Shown: positions 1 through 11,600, counted from the stretch's first letter. The stretch: 64,000 nt of DNA from Takakia lepidozioides (GCA_030704615.1 CM060731.1:48856001-48920000), one strand, 5' to 3'. Notes: a model not told the origin generated them from the letters alone. Numbers and translations are program-made.

Positions 1-1
1 T

Positions 2-950
2 TCTCCTGATCACCTCCTTCATAGTTTTTCATTCCAATCTTTTTCTGCTGTCTCTCTGGCTTCCAGAGGAGCTCCCCGAAAGAAAAGATCAGGATCAGGA
101 TCTGGAGTAAGCTCTAGAGGAAGAGGTTCTTGGGTACCTCGCTCTTCCACCTCTACCCCGTCCTCTTCAATTTCAGGCAAAGGGCCCGAAGCTCTTGGCC
201 CAAAGCCTTGCCAAGACTTAGCTCCGTGGATTGATTCTGTCGCTCCCGATGCTGACTCCCAGGAGGTGATTGGTCTGGACCTTGAATGTTTAAGAACTCA
301 TTCTTCCAAGATGATGCAACACGGGATTTTGGTGCATTTCCCAGGTAGACCCAGAGACAAGGACTGGGCGAGAAAGTGGGTGACCGAGCATTTGGGGGCA
401 CAAGGAGGATTGTCACACCACTTTTGCCACCCAATGGGTAGAGGATTTTACTCGCTTAAATTCGGCTCCAAGGAAGAGGTTGATCGCGCGCTCGCTTTCA
501 ACACTTGCAAATCAAGGTTCAAGGTCAATATTTTCCCTTGGACGCCGGAGTGGGGCCACAAAGATGGAGAGACTCGAAACCGCGAATAATCGCCCTTCCG
601 TTCCTTCCAGATAATTATTTGGCCTCCCTCCCAAAGATTGGTGCGCACTTCGGCTCTTATATCGGAAGCCTGAACGTCTTCGACCCAATAGATGATGTCG
701 TGCTGAGCTGATCAGGACCCCTCCATTTTCGACTCCAGCAAGGACTCGGGAATTCCCAAAATAGTGGTGTTGATGCCAGATTCCGCCAACATTGGAAGCG
801 CAATTAGCTGCCTACGCTTGATGAATCCTTCATTTCGGTCCAAATCAAAGAGGAGGTCTTAAGCATAATCTGCTATGGATGCAATGGAGAAGGGCATGTG
901 GTTGCAGACTGCCCCCGAAAAAGGTGGAGCCCCAAGCTCAAGAGACAATA
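2..950 (+). pseudogene. LINE-A ORF1 (gag-like RNA-binding protein), 5'-truncated by window edge, frameshifted
   Basis: An open frame enters from the left edge and runs to 589. It has a Ser/Arg/Gly-rich N-terminal segment, followed from about 260 by a DUF4283-type region typical of plant L1 ORF1 proteins (GRPRDKDWARKWV, MGRGFYSLKFGSKEEVDRAL, FPWTPEW). After a frame break the text continues in another frame (ALPFLPDNYLASLPKIGAHFG) and ends in a CCHC zinc knuckle at 871-912 of the form CX2CX4HX4C, with Cys codons at 871, 880 and 910 and His at 895. In plant L1 elements such a protein coats the LINE RNA. The matching ORF2 pieces lie to the right after 7.2 kb. The family call is good; the frame breaks indicate a dead copy. 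Confidence 0.72.
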
Positions 951-1044
951 CCAGCCACCTATGCGAGGTGCCAAAGGGAAAATCGCAAAGTGCTCCAAAA
1001 GCAATTCAGTCCCCATCGCGCTCAAGAGATGCCAGTGCAGTCAG

Positions 1045-1900
1045 GTGGTAGCTGAAATAGAGACACTGCATCAGGGTGTGTCCCTTCAGGCTCTACAGCT
1101 GGATTTGTGCTCCATTGTGTCCACTCTGACATTTGCAAAGACCATTCAAGAGCTGTTTGAAGGAGAGAATCCACTAGGTAACCTACAGCTACTGGTCAAC
1201 AATGCGGGGATTTTGGCTGCATCCCAGCGCTGGACCTCCGATGGATTTGATTGGTGTGCATGCATCCTTCCCCCCCAACTAGGAGCTCAGCATCCAGATT
1301 TTCTGCTGATCAGCTCATGAACTGTAAGTTTCATCAAGGATGAACTCAGTCAGAAAAGTTTCCAACTAATGCCTTGCAATGACAATTGCAGCATAGGAAC
1401 CTGGTGAAGAATTTTCATATTCGTCGGGTATCAATAGAAGCATACTACACAGACAACAAGGCGGTGGAGTTCTCTCTCAAACTGGTGGGCAATATGTTCG
1501 CAGAGGAAAATTTCCAGTTCCATCTCAGCAACAACACCACGGTGCATTTTGGGGCTTTCTGGGAAAACACTGCGGAATTTCACTCTGCCTCCACGGTGCA
1601 CACTATGCTTGCCTTCCACTATGAAGACGTTGTAGCTGACAAGCCGAAGTTCAAGCCCTATTCCTGGGCTACGCTGCAATCTCTGGAGGAGGGTTCTGGG
1701 GGCTATCTGCCAAACAGCAAAGAGGCTCCAGCGGGTAATTTTCCATCCTCTGGCGGATTCGCCAGAAGCATCAAAGTGTTGCGGGCAGGTTTCATTCTCG
1801 TCAACAAAATCCTCGGTCTGGCAGCACCTTCGCCTCTCTCACCTACTACCTGCAAGGCTGAAGAGGTGGGCTTCTAACCATATGCCAGCACTTCGAAATC
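1045..1900 (+). pseudogene. Short-chain dehydrogenase/reductase (SDR) gene fragment
   Basis: The frame 1045-1260 reads as the middle of a classical Rossmann-fold SDR: an LQALQLDL strand, an NLQLLVNNAG motif (the NNAG structural motif of SDRs) and QRWTSDGFDW just after it. Further along, at about 1760-1850, RSIKVLRAGFILVNKILGL resembles the C-terminal helix of plant SDRs of the same type. Between them lies an open stretch (1386-1760) that I do not recognise. No Ser-Tyr-Lys catalytic motif is visible, so this is a broken fragment. It is fused in frame at its left side with the LINE ORF1 zinc-knuckle region (open frame 898-1320), which suggests it is a captured or flanking host piece. A GTAAGT-like donor follows at 1324, so it could be genuine exon sequence. 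Confidence 0.5.
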
Positions 1901-1987
1901 GACGCGTAAGGGATCACCATCAGCTCCTTCGCCCTCAACTTTTGTAGCTCTACCTTCTCTGGTAAGACTAGCTTGCTACCCCCCCCC

Positions 1988-2558
1988 TGTCAAGGACGAG
2001 AACATGACTGAACACAAACAAGAGATCAGACTAGAGGTACACAACTAGACAAGAAATCAAGGTCGGCGTGGCCGAATGCATGATGAGTAAATAGGAATCA
2101 AGACGATTTTTATAACAATGAACAAAAGTACAAGATATTGGAACACAACTAGAATACTGGAATGCTGGAAACTGGACTGGAGTACCATATATTGGAAACT
2201 GGGCTAGAGTACTGGGAACTGGACTGGGGTACTGGAAACTAGAAACAAGAGTAGCTTGAACTGGTGTTAGCGAGACTGAAGAATGTCCAGTCTCGCCTCC
2301 TATATATAATGGCTACTAAGAAGCTTTCCTAAGAAGCTTCCCCTACGGAGGTTTTTTGCTGGAGAAGTTTCCTCCAAATGAAGCTTCCTGAGCAGTTTCC
2401 CAAGTTACTCTTGGTAATTTGGTAAACTCTCGGTAATTTGGTAAGTAATAGTAAATCATGGTAGATCATGATAAATCATGGTAATTTTTGGTAACATGAT
2501 AACTTTGTAACTTCTGGTATTTACTCCTGGTAAGTTTATCTGGGCTATGTCCGTGACA
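1988..2558 (-). repeat. 3' LTR of the minus-strand chromovirus
   Basis: A 571-bp LTR, bounded TG...CA in plus orientation (TGTCAAGGAC at the left, TCCGTGACA at the right). Its first ~200 bp match 6970-7193 closely apart from scattered substitutions, so the two copies have diverged and the element is old relative to the plus-strand chromovirus at 7879. Short direct repeats (ACTGGA, GGAAACTGG) fill the middle. Confidence 0.85.
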
Positions 2559-2573
2559 TCACCCCTCCTCTAG
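2559..2573 (-). other. Polypurine tract of the minus-strand chromovirus
   Basis: Read on the minus strand, the sequence immediately before the 3' LTR is AGAGGAGGGGTGA, a purine run of the kind that primes plus-strand DNA synthesis in LTR retrotransposons. Its position confirms the element orientation. Confidence 0.7.
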
Positions 2574-3169
2574 CGCCGAGTTCCTCGAGGAGCGGTAAAA
2601 TCATGGACTTGCTTAGAGTTGGAGAAAATCCAAAATCCGGCGAATGGTACTTGCCAAGTATTCGGCTGTTCGTTCTTTACTCAAATGATTTATAGGTCCC
2701 TTCAACCATCGATAGTGTCCAACACCTTGAACTTAGGACCACGCAGTGATTTGAGCATTCTGATTTTCGAAGCTACCTTCAAACATGATTTCGTTGTCCT
2801 CTGGGTTCGAAGCCTCAACCTCCAACGGAATTAAAAGACTTTGAGTAGGCTCTACTTGTCATCGTACGGGGTCCAGACAAGGAAGTACGCGTCGCATTTG
2901 TGGCTCATCGTCTCGAGAGCGTCGGCGTGATGTTGAAGGTCATGAGAGTCGGAACGGCTGATCTGGTTACTGAGTAAGCGACAACTCCAATGTATCTGGT
3001 TCCTGTGACTCCATACTGCCAATACAAGATGCAAGAGTGTTGGAAGTGCTGGAAGTGTAGCTATATATATTGATGTGTGGTGCTCCTCCCTCCTTAGTGT
3101 GTATCAGGTACATTGAATGTGGAGTTTTTACCTTGAAGCTAACTTGGCTGACATCATCGTTGTGACGTC

Positions 3170-3472
3170 TTATTGACATGTAGCTTGGGGCTTAGCTGGA
3201 TATCGTTGATGAAACTCTTGGACTTTGTCAGATGCATTGGCGAGGCTGACTGAAGGTTCCCACGTTCATTCACTGATGTCGTAGTCTTTCCAATGTACGA
3301 AATACTCAAGACGTTTATACTTGATGCGAGAGTCTAAGACTTCGTTGACTTCATACTCAATTTCCTGATTGACTTCGATTGGTGGAGGTGGTACGGAAGC
3401 TCTCCCGGGAATATTCGATGGATGATACCACTATAATAATGAAACATGAAAGACTGGATGGATGCGCATACT
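3170..3472 (-). pseudogene. Chromodomain remnant of the minus-strand chromovirus
   Basis: Downstream of the integrase frame the minus strand encodes HPVFHVSLL, then EIEYEVNEVLDSRIKYKRLE followed by YFVHWKDYDISE, a stop, then TWEPS. These are the conserved parts of an integrase C-terminal chromodomain, which in chromoviruses targets insertion to particular chromatin. Stops after RLELP and after ISE, and one in between, break it. Confidence 0.75.
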
Positions 3473-4060
3473 TCATGGGAGTTCAAGCCGAAAACTGACC
3501 GGATTTACTTGTCGAATAATTTTGAATGGTCCCAGACTTTGATAATCCAATTTTCTTGATGGTTGCGAGGTTTGTATGTCTCGTCGAAGAAGCCACACAC
3601 GATCTCCGACCTTGAACTGGGGTTGGAGTTGGTGATGTTGATCTGCATACTCCTTGTATTGTTTTTGAGCTTCTGCGAGGTGGAATGTAAGCTCCTTGTG
3701 AATCGTAGCAAGATGAGTAGCAAGATTTTCTGCAGCAGGGCTTCCAACAGTCTTCATGTAGAAAGGGTTTGCTCGAGGATGATGACCATAATTGGAGAAA
3801 AATGGAGTTTGTTTGGTCGAAGAATGTATAGTGTTATTGTAGGCAAACTCAGCCAATGACAGAAGGTTTGCCCAATTATCTTGGTGATATTTTATCGTAC
3901 AACGAAGATACTGCTCCAAAATTTGGTTTACACGTTCGGTTTGACCATCAGTCTGTGGATGATTAACTGTAGAGAGGTTGATCTTAGAAAGATTATATGG
4001 TTTTCCTTGAAGATGTCTGGGACGGTAGGTAATAACAAAATCAAACCTTGCTAGTGACAT
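3473..4060 (-). pseudogene. RNase H / integrase deletion chimera of the minus-strand chromovirus
   Basis: This open frame begins with the end of RNase H ([20 protein letters not shown]) and passes within a few residues into the second half of the integrase core ([15 protein letters not shown]), followed by the GPY/F region (VGDRVWLL, LGPFKII). The HHCC zinc finger and the first catalytic aspartates that should lie between them are absent. An internal deletion of several hundred base pairs that kept the frame open explains this. The product could not integrate DNA. Confidence 0.82.
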
Positions 4061-4667
4061 ACTCCATCTCGCTTAACGTCGATTCAAAACACGAGCACTC
4101 ATAAAATCCTCGAGGATCGGTATAGACTGTAACCTGATGTTTAGCTCCATCCAATAGATAATGCCACTCCTCAAAAACATCAATAATCGCTAGAAGTTCT
4201 TTGTCATGGATTTCATAATTGATCTACGCAGCAGAAAATTTGCGAGATCGAAAACCAACAGGGTGAAGTCGACCATCTATACCATATTAAGAAAGTACCG
4301 CGCCAAGTGCCAAATCCGATGCATCTGCTTCCAAAAAGAATGGTTTACATGGATCTGCATGTACTAGTATTGGAGCCGTTGTAAATGCCTACTTTAGCCT
4401 TTCAAATGTTTGGTCAATCTTCTCGTCTCATACAAATTTGTCATTCTTTATGAGTTGTGTCAATGGTAAAACAATTTTGGAGTAGTCCTTGATGAAGATT
4501 CTATAGAAATTTGCAAATCCTAGAAAACATTGTATATCTCGGACCGAAGTTGGTTTAATCCACTCGATGATGGTTTGTATTTTCTTCTGATCCATGAAGA
4601 CTCATTTGTCGGAAATAATGTAGCCCAAAAATTCGACTTCAGATTGGTGGAAAAGACATTTTACCAA
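4061..4667 (-). pseudogene. RT thumb / RNase H remnant of the minus-strand chromovirus
   Basis: Minus-strand translation shows pieces of the RT connection and the RNase H start ([28 protein letters not shown]), interrupted by many stop codons. The DAS motif with the first RNase H catalytic Asp is still visible. No continuous frame remains. Confidence 0.6.
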
Positions 4668-5279
4668 CTAGGCATATAATCTTTTTTCCCTCAATTTATC
4701 AAGGACAAGGCGTACATGGCGACCATGTTTTTCTTCATTCTGTGAAAATATTAAAATGTCGTCCAAATAAATGATTAAGTCATCTAAAAATTCTCGAAAG
4801 ATGTCATTCATCATGTGTTGAAAAATTGCTGGAGCATTTGTAAGACCGAAAGGCATAACACTGTATTCGAAATATCCATACTTTGTGCGAAAAGCAATCT
4901 TCCATTCGTATTTTTTTTTTATTCGTACAAGGTTGTAAGCTCCTCTCAAGTCGATCTTTGTGAAAAAAATTGCTCGTCCAAATTGGTCGAGGAGTCCGAA
5001 AATCAGCGGTAGTGGGTAACGATTTTTTATAATGACTTTGTTGAGCCCACGATAGTCCACACACATGCGTAACGATCCGTCTTTCTTCTTCATAAATAAG
5101 ATAGGTACTCCCGCAGGTGATTTCGAATGTCGAATGAAATTCTTTGACAAATTTTCATCAATGTATTCGCGTAAAACAGCCAGCTCAATCTGAGATAAAT
5201 TGTAGATCGGATCGAATGGTGATTGAACTTCTTCTTGCAACTCAATTGCACAATCATAAGGTCGATGTTCTGGCAACAT
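4668..5279 (-). pseudogene. Reverse transcriptase domain of the minus-strand chromovirus
   Basis: A 203-codon open frame holds a Ty3/gypsy RT core: [53 protein letters not shown] and YLDDIL. The YLDD box retains both catalytic aspartates. The frame closes at both ends, with protease on the upstream side and RNase H remnants downstream. The fold is intact enough for phylogenetic placement but the polyprotein is not. Confidence 0.85.
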
Positions 5280-5494
5280 GTCTGCATTTTTCTTCTCGAA
5301 GACATCATTGAAATCTTGATATTGAATGGGTAATGTCGAAGTACCTTGGTCTGTGTGGTTTTGATCGGAGTCGCATAAAGTGCAAATGTCGCGTCTTTCT
5401 TCGTAGCTCTCATGAAGGCTCTAGCTCCAAGAAACAGGGGTTGAATACATTTTGTACTTTTGCATTTTTGTCTTGCCGAAATTTTTCGCGATCG

Positions 5495-5911
5495 CTAGTC
5501 GATGTCAGGATTATGAAGTACAAACCAGGGAAGTCCAAGGATCATAGGATTTGTTGGAGACTGGATGACATTGAAAACACTCTGTGATACTTGATTTTTA
5601 AGCTTCACTTCCAGGGGTTGAGTTTCATGGTCAATATTTCCTGATGCTAACGGTCGTCCATCGATGACTTCAACAGGGGCCGAGAATTTCTTTCTTACGA
5701 GTGTTAAATTGTGTTGCTTCGCAAAGTCTTTGTCAATAAAACACGCTGAAACGCCCGAGTCCAAAAGTGCTTCTACGGAGATATCTCGATTTTGCATCCT
5801 GATCTTTACTGGAACTGTGAAACAAGATACAGGGTCTGGAGGTAGAAAAAGATTTTTTTTTGTGAAGAATTTGGGATGTCCAGCCGCATGGTCCCTACTG
5901 TGACTGGACAT
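5495..5911 (-). pseudogene. Aspartic protease domain of the minus-strand chromovirus
   Basis: The frame contains VEALLDSGVSACFID, the retroviral-type protease active site (D-S-G with V in place of the usual A/T), and MILGLPWF (the ILG...W flap-side motif). In the intact element it would cut the Gag-Pol polyprotein. It lies between gag at 6164 and RT at 5279, as expected. Confidence 0.78.
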
Positions 5912-5984
5912 TTTTGTTTTCCGACCTCCTTGTATCGAACACTTAAGGTGTGCCCCGAGCTTTAAATCTTCTCTTGTTGGGGCA

Positions 5985-6676
5985 GTTTAATGTTATATGA
6001 TCATCTTCTCCGCAATAAAGGAATAATTCGAACGCCGTATTTGTTTTTCTTGTGGTGTCAATGGTTTGAATCGGACAGCATCAATCTGCATATGATCATT
6101 ACCGGATGTCTGATGGATCATTGTGTTTGGTGCCGTAGTATCAGCGACATGGTGCGTCATCGACTATCCAGATCGCTTCTCTTGCCGTCTTTCAAACAAA
6201 CTATTATCGCATGCAATGACTTGGGTGATGAATTCGCTCAGTGTATCCACGTTTGACATTGTCAGCAACAAATCTTTTACATCATCTTTTAGCCCACATC
6301 GAAACTGATTAATGAGGCTCTTCTCATTCCAATCGAGGTCGCACGCAAGTTGTCGAAATTCGGCAGCATAAACGGAAGCAAGACGTGCTTCTTGCCGAAA
6401 ATTTCGCATCTTTGTCTCTGTAACTCTCTCTTTATCATTCTCTCCAAACGTTGTTGTGAACTCGGACATGAATGCTTCAAAATTATATAGTAAATGCGAT
6501 TTTTTTTCTAATAGCAGTGTAAACCAAGATAGGGCAATGTTTGATAGAATGGTGCCCACAAATCCGACTTGAATACCTTCATCAGGGTAGCATTGTGGAT
6601 ATAGTCGTAGGAACAGTCGTACTTGTTGAACAAAACCGCGAAATCTTGATCTTGTCCCATCAAATTTCTCGGGCAT
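5985..6676 (-). pseudogene. Gag domain of the minus-strand chromovirus
   Basis: The open frame 6164-6676 begins MPEKFDGTRSRFRGFVQQV and continues with ALSWF, FEAFMSEFTTTFG and FRQLACDLDW, typical of a retrotransposon gag capsid region. Past the stop, at about 5985-6040 on the minus strand, a zinc knuckle reads YCGEDDHITLNC; the leading Cys of CX2CX4HX4C appears lost. The product would form the virus-like particle of an intact element. Confidence 0.78.
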
Positions 6677-6969
6677 GTTGATATTTGATTATCTCATAAT
6701 CTGTTGAAAAGGAACCGTTGCAATATGAGTTGTTGCAGTAGGGACTCGTATGGTTGAAGATCCATTGTTCGACTCCTTTAACTCTGAAATTTATTGTTGC
6801 AAATTGTGGAGAGCGTTGCCAAGATCTTGAGACTGATCAGCTTGCAATTGGGCGGTAGAGGTACGAAGTTCTTGTATCTAGAGCTGAAGACTCTGCAATA
6901 TGACGACCATTTCCGCAAATGTGTCTTCTATCTTAACTAACTAAGGAACAAACTTCAGTCTCGCCAAAC

Positions 6970-7193
6970 TGTCAAGGACGAGAACATGACTGAACATAAA
7001 CAAGAGATCAGACTAGAGGTACAAGACTAGACAAGAAATCAAGGTTGGCGTGGCCGAATGCATGATGAGTAAATAGGAATCAAGACGATCTTTATAACAA
7101 TGAACAAGAGTACAAGATATTGGAACACGACTTGAATACTGGAATGCTGGAAACTGAACTGGAGTACTAGATACTGGAATTGGGCTAGAGTCC
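6970..7193 (-). repeat. Truncated 5' LTR of the minus-strand chromovirus
   Basis: About 224 bp match the first part of the LTR at 1988-2558, starting TGTCAAGGAC. The match stops near 7193, where LINE endonuclease sequence takes over. Roughly 350 bp of LTR are missing. Confidence 0.82.
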
Positions 7194-7878
7194 TCAATTA
7201 TTTTCTTGCAGGAGCACTGCAAGTTAAATGATTCCAAAATTGCTCCATCGGAAAATTATTTTGGCCTGCTAACCTGGCTTGGTGGAACAGAACAGTGGCA
7301 GACTCCAGAGGGGGTACGGCAGTCCTGATTACACCCGCCCTAGCCAGTCAAATATCAAGTGTATGCACTTGGATGCCTGGCAGGGCCCAGTTCGGTCTTC
7401 TCTCTTTGCCTTCCTCAGATTGCAAAAATCAGATTTATAAATGTTTATGCTCCAAATTCAGTTGCTGAAAGGATTATGTTCTGGCAGATTTTGCATTCTA
7501 GAATTCTCCAACATCCGGATATTGACCAGTGGATCATGGCAGGGGACTTCAACATGACTGATAGAGCTCATGATAGGCTGGATCCTGCCTCCCATTCCAT
7601 TACGCCGGATGAGCTGAAAGCTTAGGAGACCTTGTGTCTGTCTGCCGGAACTGTACTTTTTGTATTATTCCGTGGGCAAAGCCGTCCCCGCTAGGGCCTG
7701 TGCTTCCTGACTATGATCATGCGGAAATTAGATCACACTTTGTTGTGCCAAGATCTAGATCTAAGGGAAGGGGGTATTTTAAGTTAAACCCAACCCACCT
7801 TAAATCAAAGGCAATGGTCAATGCCGTGTCTCAAGAGTGGTACTCGTCTGGTAATAATTTTGAGTCACCCACTCTCAG
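7194..7878 (+). pseudogene. LINE-A ORF2, endonuclease (APE-type) part
   Basis: Across frames the text reads LQEHCKLNDSKI, then RGGTAVLITPALASQISSV, INVYAPNSVAERIMFW and WIMAGDFNMTDRAHDR, the order of a plant L1 apurinic-type endonuclease; the E of LQEH and the AGDFN box are active-site positions. The segment RSRSKGRGYFKLNPTHLKSK is the linker to the RT. The start of the domain is missing at the chromovirus boundary, and at least two frame changes are needed. The frame continues directly into 14855 once the inserted chromovirus is skipped. Confidence 0.82.
7874..7878 (+). other. Target-site duplication (left) of plus-strand chromovirus
   Basis: CTCAG precedes the 5' LTR here and the same five bases follow the 3' LTR at 14850-14854. 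Five base pairs is the usual duplication for Ty3/gypsy integrases. Confidence 0.93.
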
Positions 7879-8601
7879 TGTCGCGGCCCTTTGCCTTGAG
7901 GGCAGGGGGTCGGGACACATGAGGGGCTGCCCCTGTGGTGGGGGCAGCGGCAGCGATAGGTATGGGGGGCTGAAGCACCCTTGAGTGCCCAAGGCACTCA
8001 AGGAGGCGGAGGCGCTCACTAGGTGGAGCCCCGCACACCGGGTTGCGGTGGAGGTGGCTCCACAAGGGTGGTGGTAGCTTAGTGGGACTTAGTGGGGGTG
8101 GCATAGGACTCACCATGGGGTGGAGACCTCGAGGTGGGAGTCGTGGGGAGTCTTGGGACTCATCACGGTCCATTGGGGCCGCGGTGAGTGGGCCAAGACT
8201 CACCGCGACTCACCACCGGGAGTCGAGGGTTTTCGTGGTGGTTCGCCATAAAATGGCATGGCTGGTTATGAAACCCCGCGGACAGCTACAGAAGTATATA
8301 TAGGGAGTAGTAACCCCGAGAACGGTGCAAGCCCGTTGGTGACCAAAAACTAGTGAGTAAGCGAGCGAGCCGGAAAGCGACCAAAGAGTGGGGAGCTGTT
8401 CCGGACTGCCATCTACCAAAGGGAATTCTCCTAGTCCCAAATAGGTGGAAGGGTTTAGAGGGAAGCGGAAGGGGACCGTTATGTCCCGGTGAGCAGCCGA
8501 AACTCCAAGTTGGCCCGGCGGCCAGGTTGGGAGTCAGGCGCGCGCATCAAAGCGAGTAACTATGACTTGAAGGGGAGTTTACCGAACTGAGGTGTGCGTC
8601 A
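7879..8601 (+). repeat. 5' LTR of plus-strand chromovirus
   Basis: Begins TGTCGCGGCC and ends GTGTGCGTCA. A 28-bp segment containing AAGGCACTCAAGG near 7990 and a TATA box at 8295 suggest U3; the region after about 8330 would be R/U5. The matching copy is at 14126-14849. Confidence 0.95.
8295..8302 (+). promoter_or_regulatory. TATA box in the 5' LTR
   Basis: TATATATA followed by GGGAG lies about 300 bp before the LTR end. It is the best candidate for the RNA polymerase II core promoter of the element; transcription would begin some 30 bp downstream. The same motif is in the 3' LTR near 14543. Confidence 0.65.
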
Positions 8602-8603
8602 CT

Positions 8604-8615
8604 TGGTATCAGAGC
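8604..8615 (+). other. Primer-binding site (initiator Met-tRNA type)
   Basis: TGGTATCAGAGC begins two bases after the 5' LTR. This 12-mer is the standard complement of the 3' end of plant initiator methionine tRNA, the commonest primer in plant LTR retrotransposons. Confidence 0.92.
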
Positions 8616-8656
8616 TTAGAGTTCAGTACGCGATCGTCCTTGGGATTGGCCTCATC

Positions 8657-11600
8657 ATGGGGTCGGGCAAGCCGAAGCGAAAGCGGAACGGCCCAAAAGA
8701 TGATGATCCCGGTGAGCCCGATGGGGGCGACGTGTCACCGAGGCGGCCGTTTGAGGAAGCGATTAATGTTTCCGAAAACGAGGCCGCTCAGGAGCGGGAG
8801 GAATCCGAGGAGTCGGAGCCCGAGGAATCTTTGAGAGCTCCGACAAACCAAGAGATGCCTCCCATGCCGGCAGCCTTTTGGGAAGGGTTGTTGGCGCAGT
8901 TTGGCGGGACGTTGAAAGACGTGTTGAAGGCGGCTAATGCCACTTCCACCAAGGCAAAGTTTAAGGTGAAGCCTAAGGAACCCGGCACCTTCGAGGGCGT
9001 TCGAAACCGGAAGGCACTCAACACCTGGCTCCTGGAGCTAGAGCAGTACTTCCGGGCGGCCAAGTTGAGTGACGAGGATCGGGTGGAAGTGGCTCCCACC
9101 TATTTGAGGGGCTATGCTCAACAATGGTGGCAGAAACGCCTTCACGACCGAGGCCCAAGCCCGGAAACCTTGAACTGGAGTGAGTTCAAGGAATTGATGA
9201 AGAGACAGTTTGTGCCCCTCAACGCATCCTGGCTTGCCCGGGACAAGATGAGGAATTTGAAGCAAACAGATGACATTCGGGGGTATGTCCAGGCTTTCAA
9301 TGTGCTGTTGCTCGAAGTCGCGGACATGGCAGAACCAGAAATGGTCTTCAACTTTGTGGCGGGACTGGCCCCATGGGCTAGGCGGAAGTTGGAGGAGAAG
9401 CCACCCAAGACTTTGAACGAGGCAATTGAGAGAGCTGAATGTTTCTCGGATGTCCCTAGGGGTGAGAGACAAGGCCGTACGGAGCTGAACCACAAGAAGA
9501 CCCGGCGGGAAGGTGACTCCTCCCGACCGGAAAAGAAGTGGGATAGGCCACGCGGCGAAAATGGCACGTGGAAATCGAAGGGAGGTCCTTCACACGTCAA
9601 GGCGGCACCCGGTGCTTCGAAAGGAAAAGCGGGTGGAGCGACTTATGGCGGACAGAAGGCGACCTTTGATGGAGTGTGTTTCAATTGCGGGGAGCCCGGG
9701 CACATGGCCAAGAAGTGCACGAAGCCCCGGCAATTGAACATGACTCGGGCGACCACGGAGCTGTCGGAAGATACCATCAGTCGCTTGGTGGAAGCGGTGG
9801 TCGCCAGGACTTGCAAGGTAGGCAAATTTTCTTGTGAGTTGTATCAGGAAACTGGCGCCTTACGAAAAGGGAGTCAGTTATTGTTCGTGGATGGGATAAT
9901 ATCCGGAACTAATGTGTCGTTGTTGGTGGACACAGGAGCGTCGCACTCCTTCATGACGCCGGCGGCGGCGCGAAAGTTGGGACTCCCGACAAGTGACGTG
10001 GGGGCCTCTATTGAGGTGCGCTCTGCCAAAGGAGAACCTCAGTTGGCGACAAGGTTGGCGTTTGATGTTCCTCTTCAACTGGGGAGTTGGGAGGGACGTG
10101 AGAACTTCACTATCTGCGAGATCGATGGAGTGGATCTCATTTTGGGAATGACCTTTTTGAGCAAATCCGGAGCGGTCATAGATGGCCGCAAGAGAGTAGT
10201 CACGCTGCCATGTGGGAATGGTGGCGAGGTTTTACGAGTGTCGGAAACGCCCAAATCCGTGGGAGGGCGAATAAACCTTCTATCAGCAAAGGAGTGGGCC
10301 GTGGAGGAGACACACGAGTCCCAGTTTTTGCTTTACATTAGAGAAGTGAAAGGAGAAGGCGATGGGGAGCCGAGCCCAGATTGGATCAAGGGGATTTTGG
10401 AGAAATACCAGGATGTGATGCCGGAGGATTTACCAAGCGGCTTGCCACCGCGAAGAGGAGTTGACCACAAAATTGAGGTGATACCGGGATCGGAACCGCC
10501 TGCCAAGGCGCCCTACCGGTTGAGCCACAAAGAGTTGGTCGAGCTGAAGACTCAGCTCAAAGATCTAATGTCAAAGGGGTACATCCGGCCGAGTAAGTCA
10601 CCTTACGGAGCCCCGGTGCTATTTGCAGACAAGAAGGATGGGACGCTGCGGATGTGTGTCGATTACAGGGCTCTGAATAAGGTGACTATCAAAAACCGGT
10701 ACCCTTTGCCAAGGATCGACGACCTCTTCGATCGGTTGGCAGGAGCGAAGTATTTCAGCCGGATCGACTTGCGCTCCGGCTATCACCAAATTCGGGTGGC
10801 GGAAGGAGATGAGGAGAAGACCGCGTGCAGGACAAGGTATGGTTCATATGAGTTCTTGGTGATGCCTTTTGGGCTCACCAATGCACCAGCGACATTTAGC
10901 ACGCTGATGAACAGCCTTTTCCAGGAGTGGTTGGATGACTTTGTGATCGTGTACATCGACGACATCTTGGTGTACTCGAAAACAAAGGAGGAGCACCTGG
11001 AGCACCTCAAAAGGGTGTTCCAAAAATTGCGAGAAGGGAAGCTGTATGCCAAAGCTTCAAAGTGCGAATTCGGGGTCACAAAAGTGGAGTTCTTGGGGCA
11101 CGTGATTACACAGGATGGGATCAAAATGGATGACAGAAAGGTGAGGGCGATCTTGGACTGGGAGCCTCCGACTTCGGTCCCGGGAGTGCGATCCTTCCTA
11201 GGACTCGCCTCCTATTACCGGAAGTATGTGAGAAATTTCGCCAAGATCGCGGGGCCGCTGTCGGACCTTCTGTGTAAATCCAAAGTCTGGGTATGGAACA
11301 CATTTTGTGGCCAAGCTTTTGCTGAATTGAAGCAGCGGATGACGGAAGCTCCAGTCTTAAAAATCCCGGAGTTCGATCGTCCGTTTGAGATTCATACAGA
11401 TGCATCGGACTTCGCAATTGGGGGTGTACTTATGCAAGATGGACGTCCAGTGGCTTACGAAAGTAAGAAACTGAATGAAGTGGAGCGACGGTGGCCGACG
11501 CACGAAAAAGAGATGAAGGCGGTGGTACATTGCCTTGAACTCTGGCGCCACTATGTTGGTTCCAACCCAGTGAAGGTGTTCACGGACAATGTCACGGTGA

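Larger units (their letters stand above)
1988..7193 (-). mobile_element. Degenerate Ty3/gypsy chromovirus, minus strand, right LTR truncated
   Basis: A full left LTR (1988-2558) and a partial right LTR (6970-7193) flank gag, protease, reverse transcriptase, RNase H, integrase and chromodomain remnants in the order expected for a minus-strand Ty3/gypsy element. A polypurine tract abuts the left (3') LTR. Every domain carries stops or frameshifts, and the integrase core is deleted, so the copy is dead. The right LTR stops where LINE-A endonuclease sequence begins, with the first part of that endonuclease also missing. A deletion therefore removed the LTR end together with adjacent LINE sequence, and no target duplication can be read. 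Confidence 0.88.

Noticed and set aside
153-434. Minus-strand ORF of 93 codons at the left edge
   Set aside because: It is the reverse shadow of the LINE ORF1 frame and shows no motif of its own.
7865-8440. Proline-rich minus-strand ORFs in the LTRs (repeated at 13963-14689)
   Set aside because: Present in both LTRs because the LTRs are copies; low-complexity text with no sign of a gene.
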